DNA of 64,000 nucleotides from Betaproteobacteria bacterium (GCA_016183615.1 JACPEG010000026.1:82660-146659); one strand, 5' to 3'. Counted from the first letter of the stretch, positions 25,757-34,580 are shown. Notes: generated by a model from the letters alone, not told the origin. Numbers and translations: made by a program.

Positions 25757-26705
25757 CGCCCACCTCCCCGATGTCGCAATTCCAGTACATGTAAAACAGC
25801 ACGGCGCGCGTCAGGCGCTTGTGCGCATGCTGGCGCAGGATGGGATCGCGGTCGAACAGCAAATCCACCAAATATTCCATCACCTCGTCAAAGGTCTGGT
25901 AGTCCTTGCGCTTGGCGATGATCTTGAGCTGAAACTCATCGACCACCGATTCGTACATGCGCTGCAGTTCGAGGTTCTCCGGCGCGGCCAGAAACGTGCG
26001 GATCTGCGTCGTCTCTATCAGGTAACGCTTGCGCAGCGCCTTGGCGTACTCGTCACTCATGTTGTTGAGCGCGTTCTTCTGCTCGTATTTCACGCGCATA
26101 GTGGGTGGGTCGTCGAGCACAGCCGACACCGCGCCCTTCTGTCGCGCGAGCGCCTGCACGACTTCGGCCAGATCGTCGGGGCTGACGATCAGCGGTGAAT
26201 CGACGGGATCGAGGTTGGCCAACTTCGGCACGTCGGGAAAAGTCTTCAGCCAAGATTCCAGTTGCTCCAGCCCGCACAGATAGATCGACTCCGCAGGAAT
26301 GGCGCACTGCTTCGCAATGTAATCACGTATCTCACTTTCGGCGTTGCCGGCCAGGCGCCGGTTGGCGAACAACATGTAGTGATCGAGCTGCTTGTTCGCG
26401 CGCAGCGTCTGGATACGAGGGATCTCCTTGCCCAGAACAGTATTCATGCCGGTGGCGCTGTAGAAGTCGGACTCTGAGAAATTGCGGTTGTAGCCGTTGG
26501 TGTGCTTGGCCTGGATGATGGTGGTGCCGACCCAGGGGGCGGCTTTGCTCGGGTGCAGTTCGGCCGTTCCCACGAATTTGGCATCGCGGCCGCCATCGGG
26601 CCCCTTGGCGAACCCCTGCACAGAGATGCCGAGCAGGCGTTGACACAAGAACACGATCAGGTTCTCGAACTGCCCATCGCTGAGGTCTTCGTACACGTAT
26701 TTCAT
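25740..26705 (-). CDS. ABC-3C CTD protein with N-terminal restriction-endonuclease-like domain
   Basis: A 321-residue protein. Residues about 1-75 form a PD-(D/E)xK-type nuclease domain: LSDGQFENLIVFLCQRLLG, then KGPDGGRDAKF with Asp41, and TTIIQAKH with the QxK (66-68) active-site strand, as in Mrr-like and other REase-fold effectors. The middle (ADWLL-free, ESEIRDYIAKQC to PDVPKL) continues the nuclease-associated region. The C-terminal about 150 residues (KYEQKNALNNMSDEY onward) match the CTD module that links effectors to DUF2326 ATPases. The ATG at 26705 is preferred over one ten codons earlier because a GTGGGAA ribosome-binding site fits it. It follows mod by 40 bases. DNA cleavage triggered through the ATPase is the inferred role. 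Confidence 0.82.
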   Translation of the reverse strand: MKYVYEDLSDGQFENLIVFLCQRLLGISVQGFAKGPDGGRDAKFVGTAELHPSKAAPWVGTTIIQAKHTNGYNRNFSESDFYSATGMNTVLGKEIPRIQTLRANKQLDHYMLFANRRLAGNAESEIRDYIAKQCAIPAESIYLCGLEQLESWLKTFPDVPKLANLDPVDSPLIVSPDDLAEVVQALARQKGAVSAVLDDPPTMRVKYEQKNALNNMSDEYAKALRKRYLIETTQIRTFLAAPENLELQRMYESVVDEFQLKIIAKRKDYQTFDEVMEYLVDLLFDRDPILRQHAHKRLTRAVLFYMYWNCDIGEVGDAETD

Positions 26706-26745
26706 TGATGCGATGTTCCCACAATCGACTGGCAAATTATAGCTG

Positions 26746-29634
26746 TTAAACCCGGAACACCTTCATCACCTCATCCCCCAGATGGTTGATGACTTTGACG
26801 GCGATGCGCCCGGACTTCGGTTTATCAATGGGCCGCGAGGTGTCGCTGTTCAGCGTCGCCCAGGCTTCCTCGTTGATCTCGGCTTTGAGCGTGGTCTTGA
26901 GCGCGCTGTAAGGGTCGTTGGCGCCAAGGAAGTAGGCGTGGCGGACGAAAAAACTCTCCTCGTTGTAGTCGGTGTCGATGAACCAGCAGGCAATGCCTTC
27001 GGGACCGTCGCTGCGGACTTCGCCGGTTTGCGGATGAAACACGTCCACGCCGTTGACCTTCACCCGCAGCTTGCCGTCTTTTTCCGGGAGAATGGTGATA
27101 TCCGGTTCGCCGAAGATTACGAACAGGTTGCCTTTGCCGGTGTTCTTGAGGTCGTCGGCCATGTGCAGGTCGGCGTTCATGCGCGCCTTGAGCACGGGGA
27201 TGCGGCCGAGTTTGCTGAACTCGGTGGCGTGGGCCTCGTAGTTGAAGGCGCAGGCGATCAGGACGTCGAAGTCGGCATCGCCGGCTTCGCGGGCGGCTTC
27301 CACCAGATCGGGACGGGTGACCGTGCCGAATTCGGGGCCGATAAAGATTGCGGCGCGTTTCTCGTTCTCGCCTTTGCCTTCAGTTCCTGAGCTGCCCTCA
27401 AGATAGCGGCCTTCGGCGCAGATCAGCCTCCCGGGCCACGGTTTGAGCATGGTGAAAGTGATCCTGTCGTCCTTGTGCGCCTGTTGGACGCCGGCGGTCT
27501 TGAGATTTTCCAGGATCATCTGGGGAAAGGTTTGCTTTGCGGCATAGTCCGCACCGGGTTGGGCTGCCGTATCGATCAGCTCATCGTTCTCGTCCACGCC
27601 CAGTACGCGATGCGGCGAGAGGCTCTCGACCGTGAACGGCCCGGCGACACGAACTTTCTTGTTGTCGGTGTACGGCTTGTCGTAGAGGTATTCGAACTCG
27701 GCCTTGGCGGCGATGGATGCGTCGATCTCTTTCTGTCGCGCGATGCGCGCCTGCCACCAGTCGGCGTGCAGCTTCTTTGCCGCGTCCGGCCACTTGGTCT
27801 CCGCTTCGCGCGGGACTTCCCATTCTTCCAAGGGCTTTCTTTGGACAGGATTAACAGGATTTACAGGATGAGTTCGAGAATTTCCTTTCTTATCCTGTTC
27901 ATCCTGTAAATCCTGTCTAATGGCCTTGGACAGTTGTTCGCGCAACGGGTCCAGCTTCGCCTGCCACTTGTCCCAGATCACGTCGATCTCGGCGTTGTTG
28001 GCGATGGATTTGAGCGTGATGTGCGGCACGCGCTCGTAAACGAAGCCGTGGCGTATATCGCTGTGCACCGGCTGGGAGGATGGCGCGGTGCCAGTAACCT
28101 CGGCTTCCTTCATTTGGCCATCGCGCGAGTCGGCGAGCAGGTAATACGGATAGCGTGCGCCCATGATGCGCGCACGCGCCAGCGCGAGCGCAACACGCGA
28201 GGTGTCGATGGTGATCCAGCGCCGGCCCCATTGCTCGGCGACGTAGGCGGTAGTGCCGGAACCACAGGTAGGGTCGAGTACAAGATCGCCTGGATCAGTT
28301 GCCATTAGTATGCAGCGCTCGATTACTTTCGTCGAAGTCTGGACAACATAGATCTTTCCCGCGACTCCAGTGTCGTCCCAGAAATTCGCGATATGCGTTC
28401 CCGGAAAATCCTCAAGACGGCGGCGATAACGCAGAGTTTTTTCGCCTTGTCGTATCCTGTCCGCATTGTGCAGTCGGCGTAGACCCAGTACGTTTGTCTT
28501 CCAGTTGGTGCGATAAAAGACCTTGCCTTCAAACTCCATCTCAACTGTCGTGGCGTCACTGGAACTCTCAGAATTGAGTGAAGTGAGTTGGAAGAATTGA
28601 GCTCCTTCACTTTCAAGTTTTCGGACGATTTCTGGGTCCTCCCGCTCTCCTTTGCTCAAAGGGCGTTCCCTTAGGTCCGGAAAGCTAACTTGGTCGTAGC
28701 GCATCCCCGTGCCGTGCCCCTCGCCAATTACCTTCTTTGTAACGAGTCCTCTGTACTTGGTGTTGTTATTCGTTTTCGCAAACCAAACTATGTAGTCAAA
28801 TACGGTATCTAAATACTTGGCTCCAACTCCTCCAGTCTTCTTCACACAGATTAGGGCGAGGAAGTTCTCTTCACCAAAAACCTCCTCCATCAACGCCCTC
28901 ACACGGTGGACGTTTTCATCACCAATCTGAAGGAAAATCGAACCCGAATCGGCCAGCAAGTCACGCGCTGCGGTGAGTCTATCTCGCAGATAGGTCAAAT
29001 AACTGTGTATTCCGTCGCGCCATGTGTCGCGGAATGCTTTGACCTGCTCTGGCTCGCGAGTAATGTGGTCTGCTTTTCCGTCGGTAACCTTATTGCTGGT
29101 CGTGGACCATTGAAAATTGCTGTTGAATTTGATGCCATAAGGCGGATCGAAATAGATGCACTGCACCTTGCCGCGTAGACCCTCGCGCTCAGCGAGGCTC
29201 GCCATCACTTGAAGTGAATCCCCGAGGATCATGCGGTTCGACCAGTTCTGGTCGTGCTGGTAGAACTCGGTCTTGTCCACGCCGGTGGGTATGCCGTTAA
29301 AGTCCGCGAAGAGGTCGGGCGTGAGCTGCCCGGCCTCGTGCTCGCGCTCGCGAGTTTCACGCAGTAAGTCGTCAATCAACGCCTTGGGGTGGACTTTCTC
29401 CTGGATGTAGAGCGGCGGAGCGTGAACGACGAGATCGCTCCAGTCCTTTTCGTCCTTACCGCGCCAGACGAGCTGCGGGTCGAGGTCGCGGTTGCGGCGT
29501 TCGTAGGCCACGCGGACAGGGTTCTGCTCGTCCTTCTGCATCACCGATTGATATTCGGCGGTGGGGATGTTTTTGCGCGTCGCCTCATCGTGCTTGAGGG
29601 TTGCGACGGTCTTGGTGGTAGGTGTTTTGGCCAT
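26746..29634 (-). CDS. Type III-like site-specific adenine methyltransferase (Mod)
   Basis: A 962-residue beta-class N6-adenine methyltransferase. Motif IV DPPY lies at 163-166 (YFDPPYGIKF) ahead of the SAM motif LDPTCGSGTTAYVAEQWG at 454-470, the order expected for type III Mod. Between them lies the region that usually carries the target-recognition domain. Here its DNA (about 28290-28900) is clearly AT-richer than the flanks. Residues about 573-599 (ending HPVNPVNPVQRK) are encoded by a palindromic repeat inserted in frame. The roughly 350 C-terminal residues are a less known extension found in long Mod proteins. It is separated from the Res gene by a DUF1016 nuclease gene, not adjacent as in classical type III pairs. 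It methylates one strand of an unknown site. Confidence 0.9.
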   Translation of the reverse strand: MAKTPTTKTVATLKHDEATRKNIPTAEYQSVMQKDEQNPVRVAYERRNRDLDPQLVWRGKDEKDWSDLVVHAPPLYIQEKVHPKALIDDLLRETREREHEAGQLTPDLFADFNGIPTGVDKTEFYQHDQNWSNRMILGDSLQVMASLAEREGLRGKVQCIYFDPPYGIKFNSNFQWSTTSNKVTDGKADHITREPEQVKAFRDTWRDGIHSYLTYLRDRLTAARDLLADSGSIFLQIGDENVHRVRALMEEVFGEENFLALICVKKTGGVGAKYLDTVFDYIVWFAKTNNNTKYRGLVTKKVIGEGHGTGMRYDQVSFPDLRERPLSKGEREDPEIVRKLESEGAQFFQLTSLNSESSSDATTVEMEFEGKVFYRTNWKTNVLGLRRLHNADRIRQGEKTLRYRRRLEDFPGTHIANFWDDTGVAGKIYVVQTSTKVIERCILMATDPGDLVLDPTCGSGTTAYVAEQWGRRWITIDTSRVALALARARIMGARYPYYLLADSRDGQMKEAEVTGTAPSSQPVHSDIRHGFVYERVPHITLKSIANNAEIDVIWDKWQAKLDPLREQLSKAIRQDLQDEQDKKGNSRTHPVNPVNPVQRKPLEEWEVPREAETKWPDAAKKLHADWWQARIARQKEIDASIAAKAEFEYLYDKPYTDNKKVRVAGPFTVESLSPHRVLGVDENDELIDTAAQPGADYAAKQTFPQMILENLKTAGVQQAHKDDRITFTMLKPWPGRLICAEGRYLEGSSGTEGKGENEKRAAIFIGPEFGTVTRPDLVEAAREAGDADFDVLIACAFNYEAHATEFSKLGRIPVLKARMNADLHMADDLKNTGKGNLFVIFGEPDITILPEKDGKLRVKVNGVDVFHPQTGEVRSDGPEGIACWFIDTDYNEESFFVRHAYFLGANDPYSALKTTLKAEINEEAWATLNSDTSRPIDKPKSGRIAVKVINHLGDEVMKVFRV
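27844..27917. repeat. Palindromic CAGGATTTACAGGAT repeat inserted in frame in mod
   Basis: Two 26-base arms, 27844-27869 and 27892-27917, are inverted copies differing at 3 positions. Each is built of three CAGGAT/ATCCTG units, around a 22-base centre. This ATCCTGTAAATCCTGT element is a dispersed palindrome I know from many unrelated bacterial genomes, usually between genes. Here it sits inside an intact reading frame and adds about 25 codons. Confidence 0.85.
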
Positions 29635-29700
29635 GATTACGCCCGCTGTCTGTTATCTCTCATGTATGTCCCCCAATGTCCCCTTTCTTGGGGCCGATGG

Positions 29701-30822
29701 TCATTTCCTGCCCGCCTTCTTTCCCCTGCGCGGGAAATGGCCGGTTGTTTTGGGGGCGCTTACTCCAGAACCAGACTCATGCGGGGCAAGCAGTCGATAA
29801 AACTCGTGGAGCTTGGCGCGGAGCAGGGCTTTATCCGGCAGCATGGCCTGATACTCGGCAATCAGGGCCGGAGAGACCGATCGGCTGAGGGCATACTCGA
29901 CAACCTCCGTATCCTTGGTAGCGCAGAGGAGCAGGCCGATGGAGGGGCGCTCGTGGTTCTTGCGCATGTCGCGGTCGAGCGCTTCGAGGTAGAACTCGAG
30001 CTTGCCGAGGTGTTCGGGCTGGAACTCCTCCACCTTCAGCTCGATCGCGACGAGGCTGTTCAGCCCCCGGTGGAAGAACAGCAGATCGAGTGCGAAGTCC
30101 CTGCCACCGACCTGAACCGGGTACTCGGAGCCGATGAAGCAAAAGTCGCGGCCCAGTTCCGTGATGAAGCGTCCGAGATTGCGCAGCAGGCCGGAATGGA
30201 GATCGGCCTCGGAGTGCTCCTGCGGCAGACCGAGGAACTCGAAGATGTAAGAGTCTTTGAAGAAATCAGCGGCCTGAGGGTGAACCTCTCTCAACACCGT
30301 TGAGAGTTTTGCCGGGTGCAGAACGGTTCGCTCGAACAGCGACGCATTGATCTGCCTGGCGACTTCTCGCACCGGCCACCGGTTGCGGGTGGTCATGCGC
30401 AGGTAGAACTCGCGCTCTTCGGGCAGCTTGGCCTTGGTCAGAATGTGTAAATTGGAGGACCACGGCAATTCTCTCACCAGTGTTGAGAGTTTTGGTTCAG
30501 CGCGGTAGGTGTCGTAGAACTGACGCATCCGCCACAGGTTCTGCGGAGAGAAACCACGGATGCCAGGCTGCGCACGTTGGATGAAGGTGGCGAGAGCCAC
30601 AATCGTGCCCTTTCCCCATCCTTCTGATTCGATCCTGCGGCTGATGTATTCCCCTACGCGCCAGTAAAGGTCGATCAGCTCGGCATTGACGGCTTGATAG
30701 GCACGCTGGTGCGACTGCCGGATGAGGTGCACGACCTCGGCGAAAGACGACTCCGCCGGGAGCGCCGGGGCAGCCTTTACGACAGCGGCTTTTGGATTGG
30801 CGGATGGGGTTTTCCGGGCCAT
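29701..30822 (-). CDS. DUF1016 (YhcG-type) PDDEXK nuclease
   Basis: A 373-residue protein of the YhcG/DUF1016 family. The N-terminal domain (FAEVVHLIRQSHQRAYQAVN, LYWRVGEYISRRI, GFSPQNLWRMRQFYD) is followed by a PD-(D/E)xK nuclease core: RDFALDLLFFHRGLNSLVAI with Asp at about 246, then ELK with Glu261 and Lys263. The start lies 2 bases after the Res stop, so it is coupled to res, and it precedes mod by 66 bases. Family members accompany restriction systems and may resolve DNA ends or act as accessory nucleases; the precise role is not established. Residues 10-25 are Ala-rich and low in complexity. Confidence 0.85.
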   Translation of the reverse strand: MARKTPSANPKAAVVKAAPALPAESSFAEVVHLIRQSHQRAYQAVNAELIDLYWRVGEYISRRIESEGWGKGTIVALATFIQRAQPGIRGFSPQNLWRMRQFYDTYRAEPKLSTLVRELPWSSNLHILTKAKLPEEREFYLRMTTRNRWPVREVARQINASLFERTVLHPAKLSTVLREVHPQAADFFKDSYIFEFLGLPQEHSEADLHSGLLRNLGRFITELGRDFCFIGSEYPVQVGGRDFALDLLFFHRGLNSLVAIELKVEEFQPEHLGKLEFYLEALDRDMRKNHERPSIGLLLCATKDTEVVEYALSRSVSPALIAEYQAMLPDKALLRAKLHEFYRLLAPHESGSGVSAPKTTGHFPRRGKKAGRK

Positions 30823-30824
30823 CG

Positions 30825-33800
30825 CTAAATCTCTGCGGACGCTGGGTGGTCCGTGACGGATTGGATCATATGGTCGAATTCGCTTGCGACCTTCGCCTCA
30901 AAATCAGCCTCGATCCGGTACACCTCGGTGAACTCGGCAAAGGCCCAGCGGCCGTGCGTGCCGAGATGATTCACGCCGGGCACCCAGTAGGTCTCCATAG
31001 TGGATTTCTTCTCCTTGGCATCCTCGCGCCGGTAGCCCTTGATCTCGACGATGAGGTGCAGGAGGTCATCCTCGCCGTGGCCGTCGTCCACCAGCACAAT
31101 GAAGTCGGGCAGATACTTGCGCATCTCCGAGCCGTAGCGGTACGGCACCTCAAGGCCAAGATTGTGGTTCTTGACGTAGGCCCGCACGCGCGGGTGCGCC
31201 TCCGCCACGCGGCAGAACTCGGCCTCCCAGTCGCTGTCGAGAACGACCCAATTGATGTGACAACGCCGGCCATCGGTCTCCCAGCGCAGGGTTTTCGAGG
31301 TGTTGAAACGGACGTGCGCGGTGGAGCCGGTGGGGTTGTAGGGATCGAGCACGGCCTTGATCGGTTTCTCGCCCACGAATCTGCGGGTGATGCCGGCGGT
31401 GATGCGGTTGCAGGCCATGTCGGCCAGCTCCTGATACATGAGCAGCGCGGGATAGGTGCTGCCTTTGCACACCAGGTAGCCGTCAAGCCATTGCCTGGTG
31501 ATGCGCTTCAACTGGCCGAAGAGGTGAAGCTTGGGCGCCTCGCCGGGGTCGCGCCATTTGGTGTAAAGCAGGCGCTGGGTAACGTGGAACAGCAGCGTGG
31601 AGGGCCGCATGTCTCCCAGGTGCTTCAGACTGAGATCGACAGATTCGCCGATGATGCCGGCGTTCCTGGTGATCGAAGGGCCGACAAGTTCCGGAGTCAG
31701 TTCCAGCACCGAGTCATCATTGAACTCGGCGCTCAGCCGTTCCTCGGGCAATTCGACGCGATACCCTTCGACACGCGGAAAGCGAATTTCCAGTGCATCG
31801 CGTTCGGGCCGCACGGCCTTGACCTGGATAGTTTCGCGCGGCGGCTGTGGAGGCGCAACCACCGGCTTGGCGGTGAAGTCGAAGGGAACCCCCAGCACGT
31901 CGGCGTATTCCACATTGAAGAGATCGTCTTCGTTCAGGTCATAGGACTGGCGGCGCAGGGCGCGTCCGATGACCTGCTCACAAAGGAGCTGGGTGCCGAA
32001 AGCGCGCACGCCGAGCACGTGGGTCACGGTATTGGCATCCCACCCCTCTGTGAGCATCGATACGGAGACCACACAGCGGATCGATCCGCCCAACTGCCCG
32101 TGCTTGCCGACCGTGTTCATCACCTCGCGCAGAAGCGTCACGTCATCGAGTTCTTTCCCCTTTTGCAGTTCATCGGCGAGCTTGCCGCCGCGTTCGACGA
32201 TTTCGCGGCGAAAGCGCTCGATCTCATCGGTGGCCATGTTGCGGAAATTGTCATCCAGCCCTTCACCCGATTCGAGCTGCTCGCTGTCGATGAGCAGCGT
32301 GTTGGGCCGCGCGAGCGGGTTGCCGTGTTCGTCGAAATTGCGAAACAGCGCGAGGCGTCCGTTTTCCAGGGTGGTGGAACCGTCGTCGTTCTCCCGGTGA
32401 AAGCCGGAGATGAAGTCGTAAACCAGCTTGGAAGTGGAGGTGTTGTTGCAGACCACGATAAAGCAGGGCGGCACGCGGATTCCGGCGTCTTCCCAAAGTT
32501 TGTAGGTTTTCTCGTAGTGCCCGTAGAGCGCCTGAAGGGCCGTTTGCAGACGGGTAGGCAGCGCAAGGGGATCAAGCATTTCCGCCTTCCCGCGGCCCTT
32601 TTTGGGCATGTCCTTGCGGATGTTCTCCCAGAGGTTGCGGAACATGGGCATTTCATCGCCGGGTATGTTTTGTGCCACGGGAACGCGCGGCAGTTTGACG
32701 ATGCCGCACTCGATGGCGTCCATGAGCGAGAAGTCGCTCATCGTCCACGGAAACAATGTGCCCTCGGCATAGCCTGAGCCGCGCAGGAAGAACGGGGTCG
32801 CGGACAAGTCGATCGCGCGTGCCACGCCGAGCTTGCGGTTCACTGCCTCCAGACCGGAAATCCAGAGACGGGCGGCCTCGTTGTTCTTCTCGGCCTCCTT
32901 CTTGTCATCACCCTTCAGGTCTTCCTCGTCCGCGGCTCCCGGCTTCTCCCGGTAACAATGGTGGGCTTCGTCGTTGAGCACGAGGATGTTCTTCAGCCCC
33001 ATCAAGTCGGGCATCACCCGCTGCAACATCTGGCCTTCAGTCTCGAGGGTGTCCAGCTCGTCGCCACGCCCCTGGAGCAGCGAGCGTCCACCCTTCGAGA
33101 GGTCGATCCGCTCGCGCAGCTTGAAGGCGTGAAAGTTGGTGATGACGATCTTGGCCCGGTTGACGTCGTCCAGCATGTCGCCCGGAACCAGTTCGCGGCT
33201 CGCGTAGTAGGCGTCCGGGTCGTTCGGCTGCAGGACCCGCAGGCGGTCCTTGATCGTGAGGCCCGGTGCGACGATGAGAAAACCGCGCGTGAAGCGTTTG
33301 CTCTGCGGTCGCCGCACGGCGTTGATGGTCTGCCAAGCGATCAGCATCGCGATGACAGTGGTTTTGCCGGCGCCCGTAGCGAGCTTCAGCGCGAGGCGCA
33401 TGAGCTCTGGGTTGGCGTCGTTGTTGGCATTGACCAGGTGTTCAAGAAAGCCGTCGCCCACCTTGCCCACTTGGGATGCAACTTCAGTCAGCCAGATGGC
33501 GGTTTCGACCGCCTCGACCTGGCAAAAGAAAGGACGGATCCCGCTGAAATTGTGATGCCGCCAGTGCTGCAGCAGTCGCGCCGTCTCCGGCGTGACGCGC
33601 CAGTCGCTGGGGTTGGGCAATCGTCGCCACTGGTCCACCTGCTGGCGAACTGAGTTGATGATGGCCGTGTGGTCGTATCGCTGCTCCGCTGTGGAGAGCC
33701 CTTTGCCTTCGTCGAACAGCAAGGATGCCTGTTCGGCCGAACCTTTGCGTTTCTTCGGCTTTGGAATCGGGGTAATGAACTCCGCGCGACGGCGCGTCTC

Positions 33801-33905
33801 GATGATCTGCTGGGTGGGCTGACCATGGGCGTCCAGCTCCCAATGACGAGCGGGGTACTCGTAGGGAGAGTTGAGAATGGGCTTTTCGAAGAACTGGCTA
33901 TTCAT
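30825..33905 (-). CDS. Type III restriction endonuclease Res-like subunit
   Basis: A 1026-residue DEAD-box translocase/nuclease. Walker A ATGAGKTT is at 176-183, the DEAH-type box NDEAHH at 311-316, then SATPFFLRG (motif III), SMLTEGWDANTVTHVLGV and QVIGRALRR (helicase motifs V/VI). A C-terminal PD-(D/E)xK site follows: PDFIVLVDD ... VEIKGYR at 933-959. This is the Res layout of type III systems: ATP-driven translocation or signalling coupled to cleavage when two inversely oriented sites are unmethylated. The ATG at 33905 fits the start MNSQFFEKPI; an open frame of 74 codons upstream lacks similarity. It is the first large gene of the island, 181 bases after a decayed toxin gene. Gene order is res - DUF1016 - mod. 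Confidence 0.9.
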   Translation of the reverse strand: MNSQFFEKPILNSPYEYPARHWELDAHGQPTQQIIETRRRAEFITPIPKPKKRKGSAEQASLLFDEGKGLSTAEQRYDHTAIINSVRQQVDQWRRLPNPSDWRVTPETARLLQHWRHHNFSGIRPFFCQVEAVETAIWLTEVASQVGKVGDGFLEHLVNANNDANPELMRLALKLATGAGKTTVIAMLIAWQTINAVRRPQSKRFTRGFLIVAPGLTIKDRLRVLQPNDPDAYYASRELVPGDMLDDVNRAKIVITNFHAFKLRERIDLSKGGRSLLQGRGDELDTLETEGQMLQRVMPDLMGLKNILVLNDEAHHCYREKPGAADEEDLKGDDKKEAEKNNEAARLWISGLEAVNRKLGVARAIDLSATPFFLRGSGYAEGTLFPWTMSDFSLMDAIECGIVKLPRVPVAQNIPGDEMPMFRNLWENIRKDMPKKGRGKAEMLDPLALPTRLQTALQALYGHYEKTYKLWEDAGIRVPPCFIVVCNNTSTSKLVYDFISGFHRENDDGSTTLENGRLALFRNFDEHGNPLARPNTLLIDSEQLESGEGLDDNFRNMATDEIERFRREIVERGGKLADELQKGKELDDVTLLREVMNTVGKHGQLGGSIRCVVSVSMLTEGWDANTVTHVLGVRAFGTQLLCEQVIGRALRRQSYDLNEDDLFNVEYADVLGVPFDFTAKPVVAPPQPPRETIQVKAVRPERDALEIRFPRVEGYRVELPEERLSAEFNDDSVLELTPELVGPSITRNAGIIGESVDLSLKHLGDMRPSTLLFHVTQRLLYTKWRDPGEAPKLHLFGQLKRITRQWLDGYLVCKGSTYPALLMYQELADMACNRITAGITRRFVGEKPIKAVLDPYNPTGSTAHVRFNTSKTLRWETDGRRCHINWVVLDSDWEAEFCRVAEAHPRVRAYVKNHNLGLEVPYRYGSEMRKYLPDFIVLVDDGHGEDDLLHLIVEIKGYRREDAKEKKSTMETYWVPGVNHLGTHGRWAFAEFTEVYRIEADFEAKVASEFDHMIQSVTDHPASAEI

Positions 33906-34086
33906 TTTTCTGGTTTCTGCCCCCGGTCGAGCAATCCGATCCATGGCAACCGGCGACTTGGGAAACGCGACCCGCCTGATCCCCCCAGCTTTCCCCGACA
34001 AACTCTTCTTCTGAAGATGGAAAGTGTGGCAAATGCGTTCGTGTTTGTATAGGGCCTGCCGCGTATACCGGGTCTGCATACGCAGC

Positions 34087-34314
34087 TCAGCCGCGTTGAA
34101 CTCCCTTCGGAAGCGACTTCCTGCCAAGCGTGGATTTGTGGCCGGTAGCCCACTCAGAATAGCTGGAGGCCGGGCGTGCAGTCACGATGCGGGTGGCGCC
34201 ATACTTCTTGAGCCCCAACAGATGGCTTTTGTCGCCCGTCACGAGCCAGTCGGCATGCGCCACTTCCGCAGTCGCCAGCGGCACATTGGTATCAAGCACG
34301 ACGCGCACGGACAC
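34087..34314 (-). pseudogene. PIN-domain toxin remnant with internal deletion
   Basis: The frame opens with GTG and reads VSVRVVLDTNV, the first strand and catalytic Asp of COG1569-type PIN toxins. It then jumps straight to ATAEVAHADWLVTGDKSHLL, the C-terminal catalytic strand of the same family, and ends GATRIVTARPASSYSEW plus a foreign tail. About 65-75 residues of the middle are missing, including other active-site acids, while the reading frame stays open. Normal members have about 140 residues; this one has 75. It overlaps the antitoxin gene by 23 bases in the usual toxin position. RNase activity is improbable. Confidence 0.8.
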
Positions 34315-34576
34315 CCTTCGCTTGCGGGCGCCCACGCCCCTTCGAGTGGACGGCACCGACCGCTTCATCGATCCGCGCTTCGAGTTTCCCAGCGGTAATG
34401 TCCTGGTTGCGGTCCTTGATGCCCTGGACAGTCCGGTCCAGCATGCGCCAGCGCACGGCATCCTCGACAAATTTCGAGAGATCGCCCTTCTTCATGCCTT
34501 GGGCACCCAGGAAGGTGCGCAGCGAAAGGTCGGTGTCGGAGGAAACCTTGATGGTCCAGCGGACTGAAGTTGACAT
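34292..34576 (-). CDS. Ribbon-helix-helix antitoxin of a PIN toxin pair
   Basis: A 94-residue protein (VRWTIKVSSDTDLSLRTFLG, KKGDLSKFVEDAVRWRMLD) with an RHH-type DNA-binding N-terminal half and a basic C-terminal tail. It matches the antitoxins that precede COG1569 PIN toxins. Its ribosome-binding site (AGGAGG), -10 (TATACT) and an inverted repeat are all in place, so it can still be expressed although its toxin is deleted internally. The last codons overlap the toxin frame, the usual TA coupling. Confidence 0.82.
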   Translation of the reverse strand: MSTSVRWTIKVSSDTDLSLRTFLGAQGMKKGDLSKFVEDAVRWRMLDRTVQGIKDRNQDITAGKLEARIDEAVGAVHSKGRGRPQAKGVRARRA

Positions 34577-34580
34577 ACAG

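Noticed and set aside
27844..27917. CRISPR-like short repeats (CAGGAT units)
   Set aside because: Units are arranged as an inverted pair without spacers of regular length; it is a palindromic element, not an array.
21493..34576. Prophage or integrative element origin for the island
   Set aside because: No integrase, transposase, tRNA target or direct end repeats are visible; only the gene content suggests transfer.
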